Origin: Serinus canaria
Taxonomy: Eukaryota > Chordata > Aves > Passeriformes > Fringillidae
DNA: 64,000 nt
NCBI RefSeq assembly: GCF_022539315.1
Contig: NC_066314.1
Coordinates: 46,437,180-46,501,179 of the forward strand
Reading direction: 5' to 3'
In this document: piece by piece, positions 26,961 through 47,575 of the stretch
Position numbering within the stretch: position 1 is the stretch's first letter
Layout: the number at the start of each line of letters is the position of its first letter
Made by a program: the position numbers and the translations under genes
Notes under the pieces: generated by a model
The model's database searches: none
What the model was told of the DNA's origin: nothing
The model's input: the letters and a program-made list of their open reading frames with translations, nothing else

Positions 26961-26979
26961 CTTTTTTTTCTCTGGACAG
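26961..26979 (+). other. APOLD1 3' splice site
   Basis: Polypyrimidine tract CTTTTTTTTCTCTGGACAG ends in AG at 26978-26979. The exon would begin at 26980, five bases before the ATG. Confidence 0.75.
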
Positions 26980-26984
26980 AAGCC

Positions 26985-27725
26985 ATGGAGAGGGACGGCG
27001 CTGCCTTTCCGCCGACAGCAGACCCCACGCAGCACTTCCACGCAGCCCTGCTGGACCAGAGGCGGAGGCTGCGCGGCCAAATCGCTCACCTCCACCGGGC
27101 AGCTCGGAAACTCAGCCAGCTCCGCAGGAGCTCCCTGATCGCCACCGTCGGCGGGAGCACCCTGACGGCCGCCGGGGCGCTCACAGCCATCCTGGGGCTG
27201 TCCCTGAGCCCCGCCACGCTGGGAGCCTCTCTGCTCGCTTCGGCCGTGGGTCTGGGCCTGGCCACGGCTGGCGGGGCCGTCAGCATCACTTCCGACCTCT
27301 CCTTAGTGCTCTGCAATTCCCGGGAGGTGAGGAAGGTGCAGGAAATCGCAATGACTTGTCGGAAACAGATGAGGGAAATACTCGGCTGCCTGGAGTTCCT
27401 TCGCCGGGGGCAGGGCCCAGGCGACCCTGCGCTGCGGCAGTCGGAGAAGAGGGCATCCATCTCGCTCTACAACTCCGTCTGCTTCGTGGTCTTCTGCGGC
27501 TCCCACAGCTTCCTCGTGCCAGAATACACCAAGGAGGTCACTAAAGTAAGCCAGGCTGTGCTGAAGGCCAAAATCCAGAAGCTGGCTGACAACCTCGAGA
27601 CCTGCACCAGGGCAATGGATGAAGTCTGTGATCTTCTTGAGTCCAGAACAGAGCTTTCCCCACGCGCGAGGAGACTCGGCTTGGGTGCTAAAACCACTGC
27701 GGAGATCCTGAGACCCTCCAGCTGA
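26985..27725 (+). CDS. APOLD1: APOLD1, apolipoprotein L domain containing 1 (coding exon)
   Basis: A single open frame of 246 codons matches vertebrate APOLD1, an endothelial, stress-induced membrane-associated protein of the apolipoprotein L family. The basic N-terminal helix (about 25-50) is followed by a hydrophobic, glycine/alanine-rich double segment (51-75 and 77-100, LTAILGLSLSPATLG), then SITSDLSLVLCNSRE, EIAMTCRKQMREILGCLEF and VSQAVLKAKIQKLA, all hallmark stretches. A third hydrophobic patch lies at about 162-179. A strong 3' splice site (T-rich tract, then CAG at 26977-26979) precedes the start, so this is the last exon; the start MER corresponds to the shorter human isoform of similar length (248 residues). 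Any upstream exon with an alternative start is not identified. DDX47 lies about 3.8 kb downstream on the same strand, as in mammals. Confidence 0.96.
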   Translation: MERDGAAFPPTADPTQHFHAALLDQRRRLRGQIAHLHRAARKLSQLRRSSLIATVGGSTLTAAGALTAILGLSLSPATLGASLLASAVGLGLATAGGAVSITSDLSLVLCNSREVRKVQEIAMTCRKQMREILGCLEFLRRGQGPGDPALRQSEKRASISLYNSVCFVVFCGSHSFLVPEYTKEVTKVSQAVLKAKIQKLADNLETCTRAMDEVCDLLESRTELSPRARRLGLGAKTTAEILRPSS

Positions 27726-28263
27726 AACAGTGTTTGGCCCGTGTTAAAACTGGGTTTGGAGACATTGCATTATTTACTGTGACCATTAGCACTGCTACCT
27801 GCTGTTTTACAGTTCACGGTGCTGGTGCTGTGAGGAGGATGTTCTGCAGACCCCTTTTTCCCCAGCCATCTCCACTGCTCTGCTCCCCCAAGGCAGCAAA
27901 AAGAAGTAGGTCAGGAGGCAGATGAAATACCTGATGCTGACTGACCCTGGTTTGTAAACAGCTTATGAATCTGTGTGTGGTACAAGGGCTGGAGTACCCT
28001 AAAAAAGCCAGCAGCTGCCAGTTTCCAATAGAGTACAATCCCATTACCAAGGTACATCTGGAAAGGCTGTAGAAAGAAGCAGCTCCAGATATGATAGACT
28101 GTAAGGATAGTTCACCATCCCAGGGTGAAATAGCAGGGCCAGAATTTATCCGTTTTGGAGAAACCTCTCCAGACTGAGAACTGTGATGTTTGTATTCTAT
28201 TTATTTACATAGAATGATTTTAAGCTTATGATATTGTATTTAAGAGTGTGTACATATATATAG

Positions 28264-28328
<65 letters not shown>

Positions 28329-28495
28329 TATAAAATTTTTTCAAAGGAGGCCTCTGTTCCAAAGGAAAGCTGTTGTTTTTTAGAGTAAAAGCAAGTCTGT
28401 AGCATGTGAGAGCAAGTTACCTGTTATTTTGCTGTGATGGAGGGCAAATCCCTGTAGGAAAAGGAAAGCATGACCTGAATGCTGATAGTAATAAA
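27726..28495 (+). other. Probable APOLD1 3' UTR with poly(A) signal
   Basis: The first AATAAA after the stop is at 28490-28495. A second is at 29343-29348. Either could end the mRNA. The long (TA)n tract lies inside this interval. Confidence 0.5.
28252..28334. repeat. (TA)n microsatellite
   Basis: About 80 bases are alternating T and A with a few interruptions (TAGATATACA near 28261, TAAATATATAAA at the end). The run of roughly 30 uninterrupted TA units is self-complementary and likely polymorphic. Confidence 0.95.
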
Positions 28496-28499
28496 ACAG

Positions 28500-30684
28500 G
28501 TGAAGCACAGTTCAAACAGTGACAATAGATTTTAGGAGCCAAAACAGAGAGAAGAAGAGTGGTCCTGGGACCAGAGTCTGCCTCAGGGCATTGGTGGAAG
28601 GAAGCAGTTATATCTCCTGCAGCAGGAAGGGAAGGGTAGGCTGGTGCTATGTGATGGGAGCACACCTGAGAGGCGGAGGTGCCACTCTCCGTGCAGCTGA
28701 GCAGCCTGTGAGACCCACAGTGGATCATCTGTGAGGGAGGAGGCAGCGCTCATGGAAAGCTACACGTGGTCCTAACAATGCTTCCCACGGAAGGCTTCAC
28801 ATCAGTGAAACACACTGATCTTCAGGAGGGTAGAGAGGAGTAGGATGATTCAGTGGCAGAGCCCCTCCAAAGCAGGAGCAAGGACTGGGACCCTGTTTCA
28901 AGTGACTGTTCTGCTAAATATGCCCTTTGTGATTTTGAGCCATCAGTACCTCAGTTCCCTGTCTAAAAACAGGGATAGCAGCACTTCCCTACCTCACCAG
29001 GATGTGTCTGGGATCACCCCACTGAGAAGTGCCCAAGTATGGTGATGATGGGGATCATGGCAGTACCTGAAAGAGGTACAAGGAAGAGACCCTGAGACTA
29101 GCTTGAGGTGACTCAAAGGGTTAATGCAGAGGTAACTCCCTCCACAAGCATGCCCCAGTGGATAAGGGAAACTTCCCTGAGCAGACATAAATCCAAATGA
29201 TCAGAAAAACCTACTCTCTAATTCTGTAACACTGACCAAGTTCTTAAGGAGGGCAGCCCTCCGTGTCACAAGGCTTGAATCCTTGTCCTTTCTGTCTCTT
29301 CTTTTCCTGATATCAACATTTGTTTTAATGCGTTGTAGGAAGAATAAAAGCTCTGGTTCCCCAGAGTGGGACTCAAATGCTTTTGATACCCATGCCTGTT
29401 TGCCAGAAATGAGCAAGTACACTGCTGATTCGAATAAATGAACATGAAGCACTTTTGTGTCAGTGTCTCTCTGCTCTCCTGGCGGTGATGTGCTTGTACA
29501 CATTGTCCATCTCATCTCATGCACCCCTTATGAAATAACTGACATTACATCTGCACTAAAATTCATCTGCTGGGGATGCTCTTACCCTGTCCCTGCAAAG
29601 GACTGTAAAATGCAGTAGAGCTAGGAGCACATTTGTTTAAAGCCAAGTTTAAAAGGCCTGGAGTGACAATTTCTAAATCCAGTATAATCTGCAGTGTCCT
29701 GTGCTGAAAAGCACAAAAAAGGAATTACTACTTAGAAGCTGTATATTTATTTTATCATGCATGAATGCTCTCAACAGCAGTTTAGGACAGGAGAAAACTT
29801 TCATTCAAATACATCTGTTGACAATGGGGAATTACACAAACTGGAATTTCACCAGAACAGAATTGCTCCACCCTGCTCCCCACTAAAACAGCACCATATT
29901 ATGTGGGCAAGGAGTTCAGTAAAGAATCACAAGCAGTGGCTTCCTGTCACATCCCTGAGTCCATTTCCTGAGGCATCCCAGTGACCCTCACAGGGGTTCA
30001 TGCCTACGTGCTGGCCAGGCTTAGCCTTTAGCACTAACAATAAACAGCAAGCTGATGGTCAGGCTGCTGTGATATTTGAAACATATGGTAACAAAGAGCA
30101 TCTACACAGGGTGGTTTGGGGTTTTTTTTCTTTTTTTTGTTTTAATTTATCACTGCTCCTGAGCACAGTGGGATGCAGCAGTTTCATTTTGACTCCTGCC
30201 CATGAATTGTTTCAGGTTTCCTCTTCTTTCCGTGTCACGCAGGGAGTTCGTTCCTATTTCCTCTCACTTTCCTCATTGTTCTGGGCGCAGAGGAAATGCC
30301 ACGCTCGGAATGAATCCAGGGACAGATGCTGCAGAGTATCAGCACTGCCACTGGGAGCACACCCAGACAGACTTCCCAGAGACAGAGGGGAAAAAAAATT
30401 TCATAATTCATACTTCAAAAATTCACACTAGCAAGTATCATAAACAGAAAAACAATCTGGGACAATGACAGCTCTTTTCTCCCTTCCCATCACTAGTGCT
30501 TCGAAATGTTTCATACCAACACATCTGAAGCACTTAATTTGTTCTCTGTGAAAAATGCCAATCACTTGTTTTTAAAATTTTTAAAAGTTTAATAGTAATA
30601 AAATGGCTATAAAAAGAGTAATATAATTAAAGTACTAAAAATTTGAACAATTGGGATTATGACAATATGAGACAACAAAACCAG
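28500..30684. other. Intergenic region between APOLD1 and the LTR
   Basis: No gene is identified. Short ORFs on both strands overlap and show no family resemblance. A poly-T/G stretch lies at 30115-30145. Confidence 0.45.
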
Positions 30685-31182
30685 TGTTACGGACAGTCTG
30701 GGTCCCTCTTTCTGGGCAAAATAAGCCCAAAAAAGGACACACATTAACAGAGGATTAACCCTTAAAAGCAATAGCCCGTTGCATATTCATACACCTCATA
30801 CATGATGCATAAATTCCATTCAAAAAAAGGATTTTGTCTGGTCAGTGTCAACTTCTTCTTCTTAATCCTGATGGCAGCTTCAGGGCTGAGCGAGGCAGAA
30901 AGAACTCGATAAGAGAGCAATAAATTCCTTTTCTCTGAAAGATTAAGGTGTCTGATTAAGGTGTCCTCTGGCTGCTATCTTGGTGCGAGTCCTCTCTTAA
31001 AAAAAGTATCTTATATAGCATAGCTTCTATTTTAACACTATGTTATAACCTAAAACTATATTTAACACACTACTTAAGAAAATTAACACAGCATAACTTT
31101 CTAATATATATATATATAGAACACATATAATATTCATTTTAATTTTTGCGAAAAGCCAATCATAAAATACGCATTTTTCACA
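30685..31182 (-). mobile_element. Solo LTR of an endogenous retrovirus
   Basis: On the minus strand the block of about 498 bp starts TGTGAAAAATGCG (31182) and ends GTAACA (30685), so it has TG...CA termini. It includes a TATATAA box at 31017-31011. It closely resembles a songbird ERV LTR family I recognise (features: ATGATTGGCTTTT near the start, GACTCGCACC, AAGGGTTAATCC near the end). No internal viral genes are present, and no clear target-site duplication is visible (ACCAG on the left, TTCTC on the right). It sits between APOLD1 and DDX47, antisense to both, and ends about 390 bp before the DDX47 start codon. Confidence 0.75.
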
Positions 31183-31573
31183 TTCTCTATATGCGTTATG
31201 GATATAAGTTTATAGATATTCTTGCCTTTTTGTGCCTGGCCAGCTCATTTTGCCTGTTCTTTCACCGCTGTAGAAGGCATGAGCTGGGAACAACACCAAG
31301 CACTGCCTAGGCCGTGCAGGGCTGAGTGCAGGCCTGAGGCTTGGCCGCTCGGGTGGGCGGGCAGGCTTTCCCACAGCCACTTCAGGGTGCCCTTGTCCCG
31401 GGAGAGGCGGCTGGAGATCCGCAGCCCGCCCTTCCCTGGGCACGTCCCGGCGCTGAGGGAGAGCCGTCCGCCCCCACTCGGCTTCTCCTGCGGAACTACA
31501 TATCCCGTCGCTCCCCGGGGAGGACTACAGTTCCCAGAGTGCTCTGCGCTGCATCCGGAGGGCACGCGCCAAG

Positions 31574-39198
<7,625 letters not shown>

Positions 39199-40193
39199 TT
39201 TGGTATTTGAGCAGACTTTATTTTTCTCCTTATGGCTATCTGAGCTATCAGAAACAGTCTACCAAGCCATCTCCAGGGGATTTTGTTCAGAACTACATAT
39301 GAAATTTGGCAGTCCCTGAAGAAAAAAACCACTTTTCTTCCTCACCAGCTACAGACTGAGCTTGGCCCATGTTGGTACCATTGCAGCAGTGTTCCTTTCA
39401 GGGACACCATCAGACACCATCACCTCTGGCCTGGAAGCAGCTGTGGTTTGGCCCTGCTCATTCTCTACGAAGTGCAGTGTGAGTGCAGCTTTTGCACTGC
39501 TGCAGCCTTCCCACTCTCCAGTCTCACTCAGTGCATCTGGAGTCAGATCTGTCAGGAGAGAGGGGAAAAGTTAAAAAGAAGTGACTGAGTTTTCACAGCA
39601 CAGCTGTGATGCCCTTGCCTTGGTGAAGGGATGTGTTACATTGAGAACTTAAAATATATTTTGCTTAATTGTAAAGCTACCTGGTTTTCCTTGTCTTGTC
39701 ACTGCCCTGTTCTGTTCATTTTGTGTATCAGCTCTGCCAGAAGGTTTTTTTCTTGGGTCAATCCTAGCAATTCAGATGTGGCATCAGTACCTTAGATTTG
39801 TCAGCTGAAGAGCAGTCCAGCACAGAGAGAACAAGCTTCAACAGGATGAAACATTCACTGGCTGGAATTCCATCCAATACCTGCTAATGATTGACACCAT
39901 CAAGGATAGGTCTGGGTTTTGGGTGGGGTTTTTGTGGCCGATTCTCGTAGTACTTACAAGTGAACACAAGAGGGGGGTATTTACGTGGGAAAGTGTCCTG
40001 GTTTAGGGCAAAGCAACGCACGAGCTGGGAGGTGCAGAAAAACAGGTATCCTGGAAAGCTTTGTTTCCCTGGGCAGGGAATTTTGTCACTCTTAGGCAGA
40101 GTTCCATGCCAGATAAGGAGACTTTTGCGAGAATGAGATAAATGTATTTGATATAAAACCAGAAGGTTACTGCTACTTGTTATTGACAATAAA
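39199..40193 (+). other. Possible DDX47 3' UTR
   Basis: No AATAAA occurs soon after the DDX47 stop. The first clear one is at 40188-40193. AT-rich AAAATATATT near 39650 could serve as a weak signal instead. The true 3' end is uncertain. Confidence 0.35.
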
Positions 40194-42960
40194 AATTTTC
40201 ATACAGGATGTTCATGCTGGTAGGCAGAGAAGAGTGAGAAGATCCTGCATATGTAAATTTACTGAAAACATGAAAATTTAATGTCCAGTATTCATAAACT
40301 GGATTTTGAGCTACATGAAAAACAATGTTCAAAATAGTCCTTTTTAAATCTGAATGGAAAGTAGAAACTGTTGCAGTAGCCAAGATGAGCACAGTGGTTA
40401 TTTCACACTGTTGGCATAAATCTATTATCCACATGTATGCTGGTCAGAATGCTTTTACAGTTCTGTTAGGGGCAGCACGTTCTGCAAAGAAATGCCAGAA
40501 AACCTAGGTCTGTTTTTTTCATGAGGAACTGAGATACTCTTTGGAGCAAAAAGAGTGCCAGTGTTCTCACTCTTTATTTTATGTTTTAGCAGTTTACTTA
40601 AATCTCCCAAATACCTTCAAGTCTGGTAGCTTTAAAATGGCCTTGAGTCAGTGGCAGATTGTAAGTGAACAAATCTTGGGTATGTTCACTGCTAAGAGCC
40701 TTTGCACAGAGGGGCAGGGGTGAAACCCATAAATGAGAACATTTTACAGGGCCCTTTGGTAGCAAACCACACAGATAAGAGGAAACAGCCCTAGACTGCA
40801 CCAGAGAGAGAACAACATGAGTGATAATATGGGTGGAGATGCAAGTGCTTGTTCCCCATGGAGCAAGGGAGCACTCCCAACTGTCCTGCTGGGTGCTTGA
40901 ACAAAATTTCTTATTCTTTGCAGGCAGGATAGGGCTGGTTCCAGTATCAGCAAAGGAAACTTAAATCTTTCTGAGGGTCCTGGATCCCTGGAAAACCTCT
41001 GGAGTGTTATTCCCAGCTATGTAATGAATGAGATGCAGTGTCAGTCCTGAACCAATCTGGTAAAGTGATGTGAAGGGCACTCTGACTGCTGGAGGAGGTA
41101 GGGCAGAGTCACTTCTGAATTCCTTTTGGGTTGTTGGAGTCTGTAGCACCTCACGGTGTTCTTCCTATTTGGAACCCTGCAGCAGCAGAGGGGATGTCTT
41201 ATCCCTTGATGGAGTCACAGATTATCCCTCATTTGCAGTAGCAAGAATATTGGTGGAAATAGAGCTGCTCCTTGTGAAAGAGTACAGAGCCCTATTGAGA
41301 GGAGTGACTAGACAGCTGGCCACCTCCCTTGATTTGGAATGACAAGCTGTAGAAGCACTTGACATTAGAAAAGCAAAGGTCTCACCACACCCACATTCTC
41401 ACTGGTGCCTCACCTGCCACAGGTATGTGCATTCAGTTTCAACTAAAAATATCTCAACAGGCTGGAGGGGCAGGAAATGGTTTCTTTATTGTGGCTACTC
41501 CAGGGGGGCTGGGTCAGAAGGTGTTTTTATAACTGAAGTGGAATAGGGAGTGTCTGGAGATGTATTTGGAATTTGCAGCCAGCCTAAAACAAAATCTCTA
41601 GCTGATCTAATGAAACATGAGGGGAAAAGAATGAAGTGAGACCTGTCTCTGAATAAATGTTCAGAAAAGACCAGCACTGGTATGTGCATGGCTGCATACT
41701 TTCGTACAACAACTGCTGCCAGTGTGTTTGTTCAGTCAGGAGGGCTTCTGAGGGGCAGTTCTGGAGCACGCCCCTGCACCCTCTGGAGTTTCACACAGCA
41801 GGGAGCTGAGTGGAGGATTAACCTTAGCATGATGTAAGGTAGGACTGGGCTAACACAATTTGTCATATCTTTATGGTTGAAACTCAGGTGAAGTTTCAAT
41901 GAAAGCTGCATTGTCAAAAAAAGTTCAGTGGGAATGTTTGCAGTTTGAAACAGTTCTGCACTTCCAAAGTCCATAATGAGAAGGTGATTATTTATATATT
42001 TGTAATACATATTTTAAATTATGTTTTGTGGTTTTGATTTTTAGTACTGTGTGGTTGAGTACTTGGGGCAGTAACAAATAGAGTGTCTTTCATTTAAATG
42101 TTCTAGAGCTAACAGAAGTGGGTCACCCCTTGTGAGGGGAGAAGTAAAATTAAAGCTGGATGTTAATGTGGATAAGTAACTTCAAGATGAAGTGACAATA
42201 GCTGCAAAATAGTAGCAGTCCCTGCAACCACCCAGGGGTCCAGTACAGGAGCTGCATTGAACTGACCCATCTGAAAAGGATTTGGCCATGTCAGTTCCCC
42301 AGTGCCATGTACCTCCTGCCCAGGGGCTGCAAGGGAAGGCAAGGGCCAGAAAGCACAGCTGGCAACCAAACTGAGCAATCCAATTTCTGTGGCAGCAGCC
42401 TGAGCCTAATCTTCTAAAAGTAATGGGGCACACATGAACTCATTCAAGGACCTGACAGCCCACCTGGCCCCCTGCCCCCAGAAAAGTAGAGATAACTAAA
42501 GAGGGAGAGCTGAATGCCATGACTTTCAAGCAACACCACTAACTTGTGCTGAGAGGAGTCTCAGTTTAGGAGAAATTCTCAGAAGTCATTGGCAATCTGG
42601 AAGGCTTTAGTTTACAAATTAGGACTGAAGTTAGGAAAAATTCACAGTTTAACCAAGCACTGAAGAAAGAAAATAACAAACATACTTAAAAGCTCTCGAA
42701 CATACCTACGAAAGAATGGAATTCATTGCATGACCTCTGAAAGACACAGGCATGTACCAACCACTCTGGTGATGTATAAATGTGAAGTTGTGGTTTGCCT
42801 GCAATGACATGTAAGGAGCTTCTGTAAACATTCAAGTGAGCAATTAATTATTGTGAATGTTGCAGAGTAAATGCTGTAAAAATCCAGCTTTGGTGCCAGA
42901 TGTAGTTCATGTAGTCATTCTGAATTCTTACTCCTCCTCCTTATGTACTTAGTGGATTTT

Positions 42961-42993
42961 TTTTTTTTTTGGTTGGGGGGGGGAACCCCCAAC
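42961..42993. repeat. T run followed by a G/C hairpin
   Basis: A T run (about 42958-42970) is followed by GTTGGGGG (42972-42979), loop GGGGAA and CCCCCAAC (42986-42993), a perfect 8-bp stem. Confidence 0.8.
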
Positions 42994-45900
42994 AATTGTA
43001 AACACGGAGAATCAGAATATGAGTTTCTGACAGAATCCCAAGATTTGGAATTACCTCCTGAACTTTAAAAAAAAAAGATGTGAACGATACTTAGTTTTCA
43101 GATGGCTTTTTCTCATGGTCTGACTAGGAAAGCTGCTTTTGAATAACAACATTTAAAAGGGAGAACTAAGGAAGTTTTGTTCCTCTGGCACCTAAGAAAT
43201 GGAAATGGTTACTTGATCTCTGGCCCAAGGATGAATACATCCATGCCTCCACTGCTGTATCTCTTCCTGAGGACCTTTCAAATACAGAAATTTAGGGTGA
43301 TGACAATAACACTTTCTCTCTGCTTCCAAAGCCCCCCTGGGGCACCAGTGTCTGCCTTCCTGAGCATGGTAATGGAGTATCTGTCATGCCATGCCGCGTG
43401 GTAGGATGTGTTGGACTGTGCCCAGGTCGTGCCTAGTTGTGCAATAGAAGACAGTGGCACTGTGCAGTTTTTAGATGTTGATATTGTAGGTCCTCAGGGA
43501 GGGGTGGATGCTTTTGGAGCTTGTTCAACACTTTTTCAGGGAAGCACCTATAAGCCTGAAGCTGTGTTTCCTAGAGGTTAACACAGGCTAATTTTGCATG
43601 CCCAAAGGGAAGAGAACTCTTTGCCTGCTCTTCAGGAGGATACTCATCACTGCAGAAATGTACATGCTGCTCTGTTGTCTCTCTCTATGATAAAGTTGGG
43701 ATAAAACTCATGTAAAAGGCTTCTGCCTTCCTTTGGGCTTGGTTCTTGTAAAGGCTCCTGAGGAAAGGGAAATGTAATGTGGGCTTCCTATGCGAAAAGT
43801 GGGAAAAGTTTTTTCTTGTGTCTCACAGACACCTTTGCATCTGTCCATCACTTCCTTCTCCCTTTTTCATATTTTCAAGGAAGGTAGTTTTTTGGCATTT
43901 ATTCCTATTTGGACTTAAGTCGTACCCCCCCTTAATCCTGCTCAAATTTTTCACTCACAAACGTGCCTCTGTGTAAAGGAAAGCAAATAGCAAAACTTGC
44001 TCTGCAGGTTATCTGTGTCATATAGATGGAGGACTGCATGATAAGGGTGAACTGCTTTGGTTATGCAGGCTTCCAGAAAAAAAAGACTCCTTTGTGTGCT
44101 TTTCAACATTTGCTCCATCCCATGAATAAGGCTAAAGCATGAAATTTATTGGCTTTGATGTAGGAGAAAGTCTTTTGCACAATAAGAGTTGGAGTCACAA
44201 AAGTACCTCCTTTCCTGCAGCAGCAATGTAAGCATCCATGGAGCAAGCCTGGGAGAGAAAGTGTGGAGGATCATTCAGTTTTATTTAAAGCAACAGAAAT
44301 TAAGGTACCCCAGAGTCACCCATGTAATTGCATATACTTGGTCTTCTGTCTTAACTGCAGCTCAGTTGAAGGGAATTTATAACTGGAAATACCCAACCTG
44401 ATCCATCCTTGACAGCTTCTGTGCTTGGTGTACCATCAGCAGGGAAGTAATACTTCTTATCCTTCAGTATGGATTTAGAATGATAGATTTGCCACAAGTG
44501 AGTGGTTTCCTATGACTGCTGCTCGTGTGCATGCTTACAGGCTTGTTAAGCCTCTACCCTGGTGCCTGCCAGAGTCTGCCTTTGGTCATTAAGGATTTGT
44601 CTTCTCCAAACAAAATCAACAACATGAAGCAGATGGCCTAACAGACTCCTGACAATGCAGCTTTCCATGCCTGTAGTTGCAGGTTTCAAGATGCTTCTTG
44701 GAGATCCTGAGAGCTTTGAGCTATTTTCCATTGGATACACTCAAGGGATGTATATGTATCTTAGTCTAGTCTACCTCCACCCATTGGTGAGAATTTCTTC
44801 AGTATTATCTAGGAATCTTGGAGTTGCCTTCCCAATTTCAAAAATAATTTAGATAAAAATGCAAACTTTTAAAAAGAAAAAAGGCTGTTCTCTCCAAAAA
44901 GGATAACATAGTGAGGAATGATTATAAATGATCTGTGGAAGAAATGTCAGAAACAGATTTTTTACTATGTTCTCTCTAAGATGGAACTTAGACATAAGCA
45001 CAGGCAGGTGTGAGGTTATCTGGCTGGGTGTAGCCAGGCCTTCTCATCTTGGGTGAGTCTGTTAGAGAGCTCTTCCTTGCAAAAGTCCTGATAGTGTTTA
45101 GTGACCCTTTGGTTCTTCCAAAGCTGCTACTCAGCTGTGGCTTCTGTACTCCAATTGTACTGCTTCTGTCTAGTTCAGAGGATGATTTTTTTGAAGATCT
45201 ATTCTCTGTATTCTCAGGCTCTTCCCTCCTCTTTCAAATGCTGCCACCTGGTCTGTCTGATGAACAGTTTATCATTAGTGTGGAGATGCCCTGTCCATCA
45301 GGGTTGCATTAAGCTGATGAGGGGAATCACTGTCACTAGTCTTGCTCTTGTACTTGCATGGACTGTTTGTGAATATGTGACTGCTGTGTCCTCTGAAAAT
45401 CCTACAGCAGAAAATTGTGGCTCTCTTGGATTTAGTAGAAGTAGCAAATGTAGGGGAAGACTTGACTAGTGCACGGGCCCTGTTAGCTTTCTGTTGTTGA
45501 GGAACCTGTTGTGCAATGGCAAGGGAGCTTGTTGGGGGCCATGGTATCAATTAAATCTTTGGTGAGTGTCTTTATCTCTGTACCTTACACATACAGCCAA
45601 TGAGGCTTCATTTTTTTCTTTTTTTCTTTTAACACAAGCAGCCCTTTGGAAAGCCCTCTGTTCTTTCTTGAAAAGGAAGGTGGAGCCCCTGAACTGGCTG
45701 TCCTCTGCCAGTCAGAATAAACACATTAAAACCTTTAAGAGCTCTCCTCCTTTGTCATGTTCTTTAGATTCCACTACTTGGGTCAGGGCAGCCTCAGCTG
45801 GAAGTGTCCAGCTTTGTTAGGTTTTTGTTTCTCTGATCACCTGAGATCTACAGGGCTGTGTATAACCCATTTATAGGGACAGGACAGAAAATGTGCAGGT

Positions 45901-47540
45901 GGGGGTGCTTTTGTGCCTCAATGGCTTGTGGGTTAATGTCCAGAAATATGCTGAAGTCTGTGGAAAAGACAGTGCTGTAAGTTACTGACACGTGAAAATA
46001 CAGGGATAAAGAGGAGGACTGATGGGTAGAGAGGTCCTCTTTTCCAGCAGGATAGTGAATTTGTATGAAGCTGTTATCTTTCTTGGTGGGAAAAGACTTT
46101 TGACAAATAGAGAACTGAAGCCAGCCATGGTTGGGTGACCTTGCTTTGAAGTGACTTCTGTGATCTGAAAACTCATTTCCTCTGCCTTCATGATGGCAGG
46201 ACAAATGAGTAAATTTCTGCTTGCTTTGCCAAAGTAGAGCCGTGAGCCTTAAAACCAGAAGCTGTGAGCCTTAAAATGAATTCTGTAGAGGGAAACAGCT
46301 TGTGAGCTTCTGTGCTGCCCTGGGTTCTGCTTTGGCTGGAAGGCTTCTCTCGATGACTTACGTGGGCGATGGGCTGAGCCTCGCGGCAGGAACCAGAATT
46401 GCCTGACATACCAGGTGCTGCTACACCAGGCCAGGGCAGGTGAGCCTGCCTGCTCTGCATGTCGGCAGAATCCCAGAGGCACACCTTGCATCTTTCTGCT
46501 CTCCTGAACTGTCTTGCCTGGATTGCATCATTACCCAGTCCCAGCATTTGATCAGATAAGGCTTACCGAGGGATTCCACTAAGCTTTGGAAGCATTCAGT
46601 GCCTGGTATCTTGGGACAGCGATGCTTGCAGGTGCATGACGTTGGGGAACTACCTCTCCTGTGACTGAGGGACAGGGAATCTCCCTGCACAGGCTGGGGT
46701 AGGGAAGCCCCTCCGCCCACGAGTGCCTGAGTGCACTACCCTCCCTGCCTTCAGGCTTTTCCACATGGACTGACTTGTTTCTTTGGAAGCATTGGCCAAG
46801 GGTTCCCTTCACATAATTAACTGACAATGATGTGCTTTGTTTCTTCAGCTGGCACAGACCTGCTGAGTTCTGCTGAGATCCTTCCCAGGCAAGATTTCCT
46901 CTTGCTCAACATGTCCCAGAATGTGTTGCATTAGTAAGTTTCCATTATTTGGTGGATTTTTGGACCTCCAATCTTCTCACAGCACCTTTAGCCTCTCCTG
47001 CATGTTTGAATCCCCTCCTTCACCATGAAAGTCTCATGTATGCATCCCCTTTTTTAAGCACCTTCTGCACTCTCTCGTGGCTGGTCCCCAGCCTTGCCCC
47101 CCTGCGTAGCCTGCAGCCAGGCCCTCTCAGCATGGCTGGTTCTGTGCTTTGCTGTTCATACTGCATTGCAATATGGTCCTGCAGGTTCTTCTCCTGTCTG
47201 TCTAACAGGTGTCTGCCCAAGCTGTTTGCATTCAGTTCTGTTCTGTTTCCCAGAGTATAGGGAAGATGTGAGCTCCCTCAGTAGTTCCCACGTGGCTCTC
47301 CCCATCTTAATGGTAGTTTAGGAAACACTTGTGTGCCTTGAAGCCTCTCACCAGAGGAAGCTACTACAACCCCTGTGCAGGTAGAGGTTCCTCCACTGCA
47401 CACCTGCAGGCATATCCCACCTCAGTTGTCCCACCTCAGGGTCTGGCTGGAATCTGTGTTTCCAGGTGCTCTAGAAGATACCAAAGTAGATGTATGGTAG
47501 AAAGTAACAGACATCCTGTTGGGCTCTCTGGGCAAGTCTC

Positions 47541-47575
47541 TTGTTAATTAATGATAATCTTGTTAATTAATTAAC
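47541..47575. repeat. Duplicated TTAATTAA element
   Basis: CTTGTTAATTAATGATAAT is followed 21 bases later by CTTGTTAATTAATTAAC. The second copy includes the 14-base palindrome GTTAATTAATTAAC (47562-47575). Confidence 0.8.
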
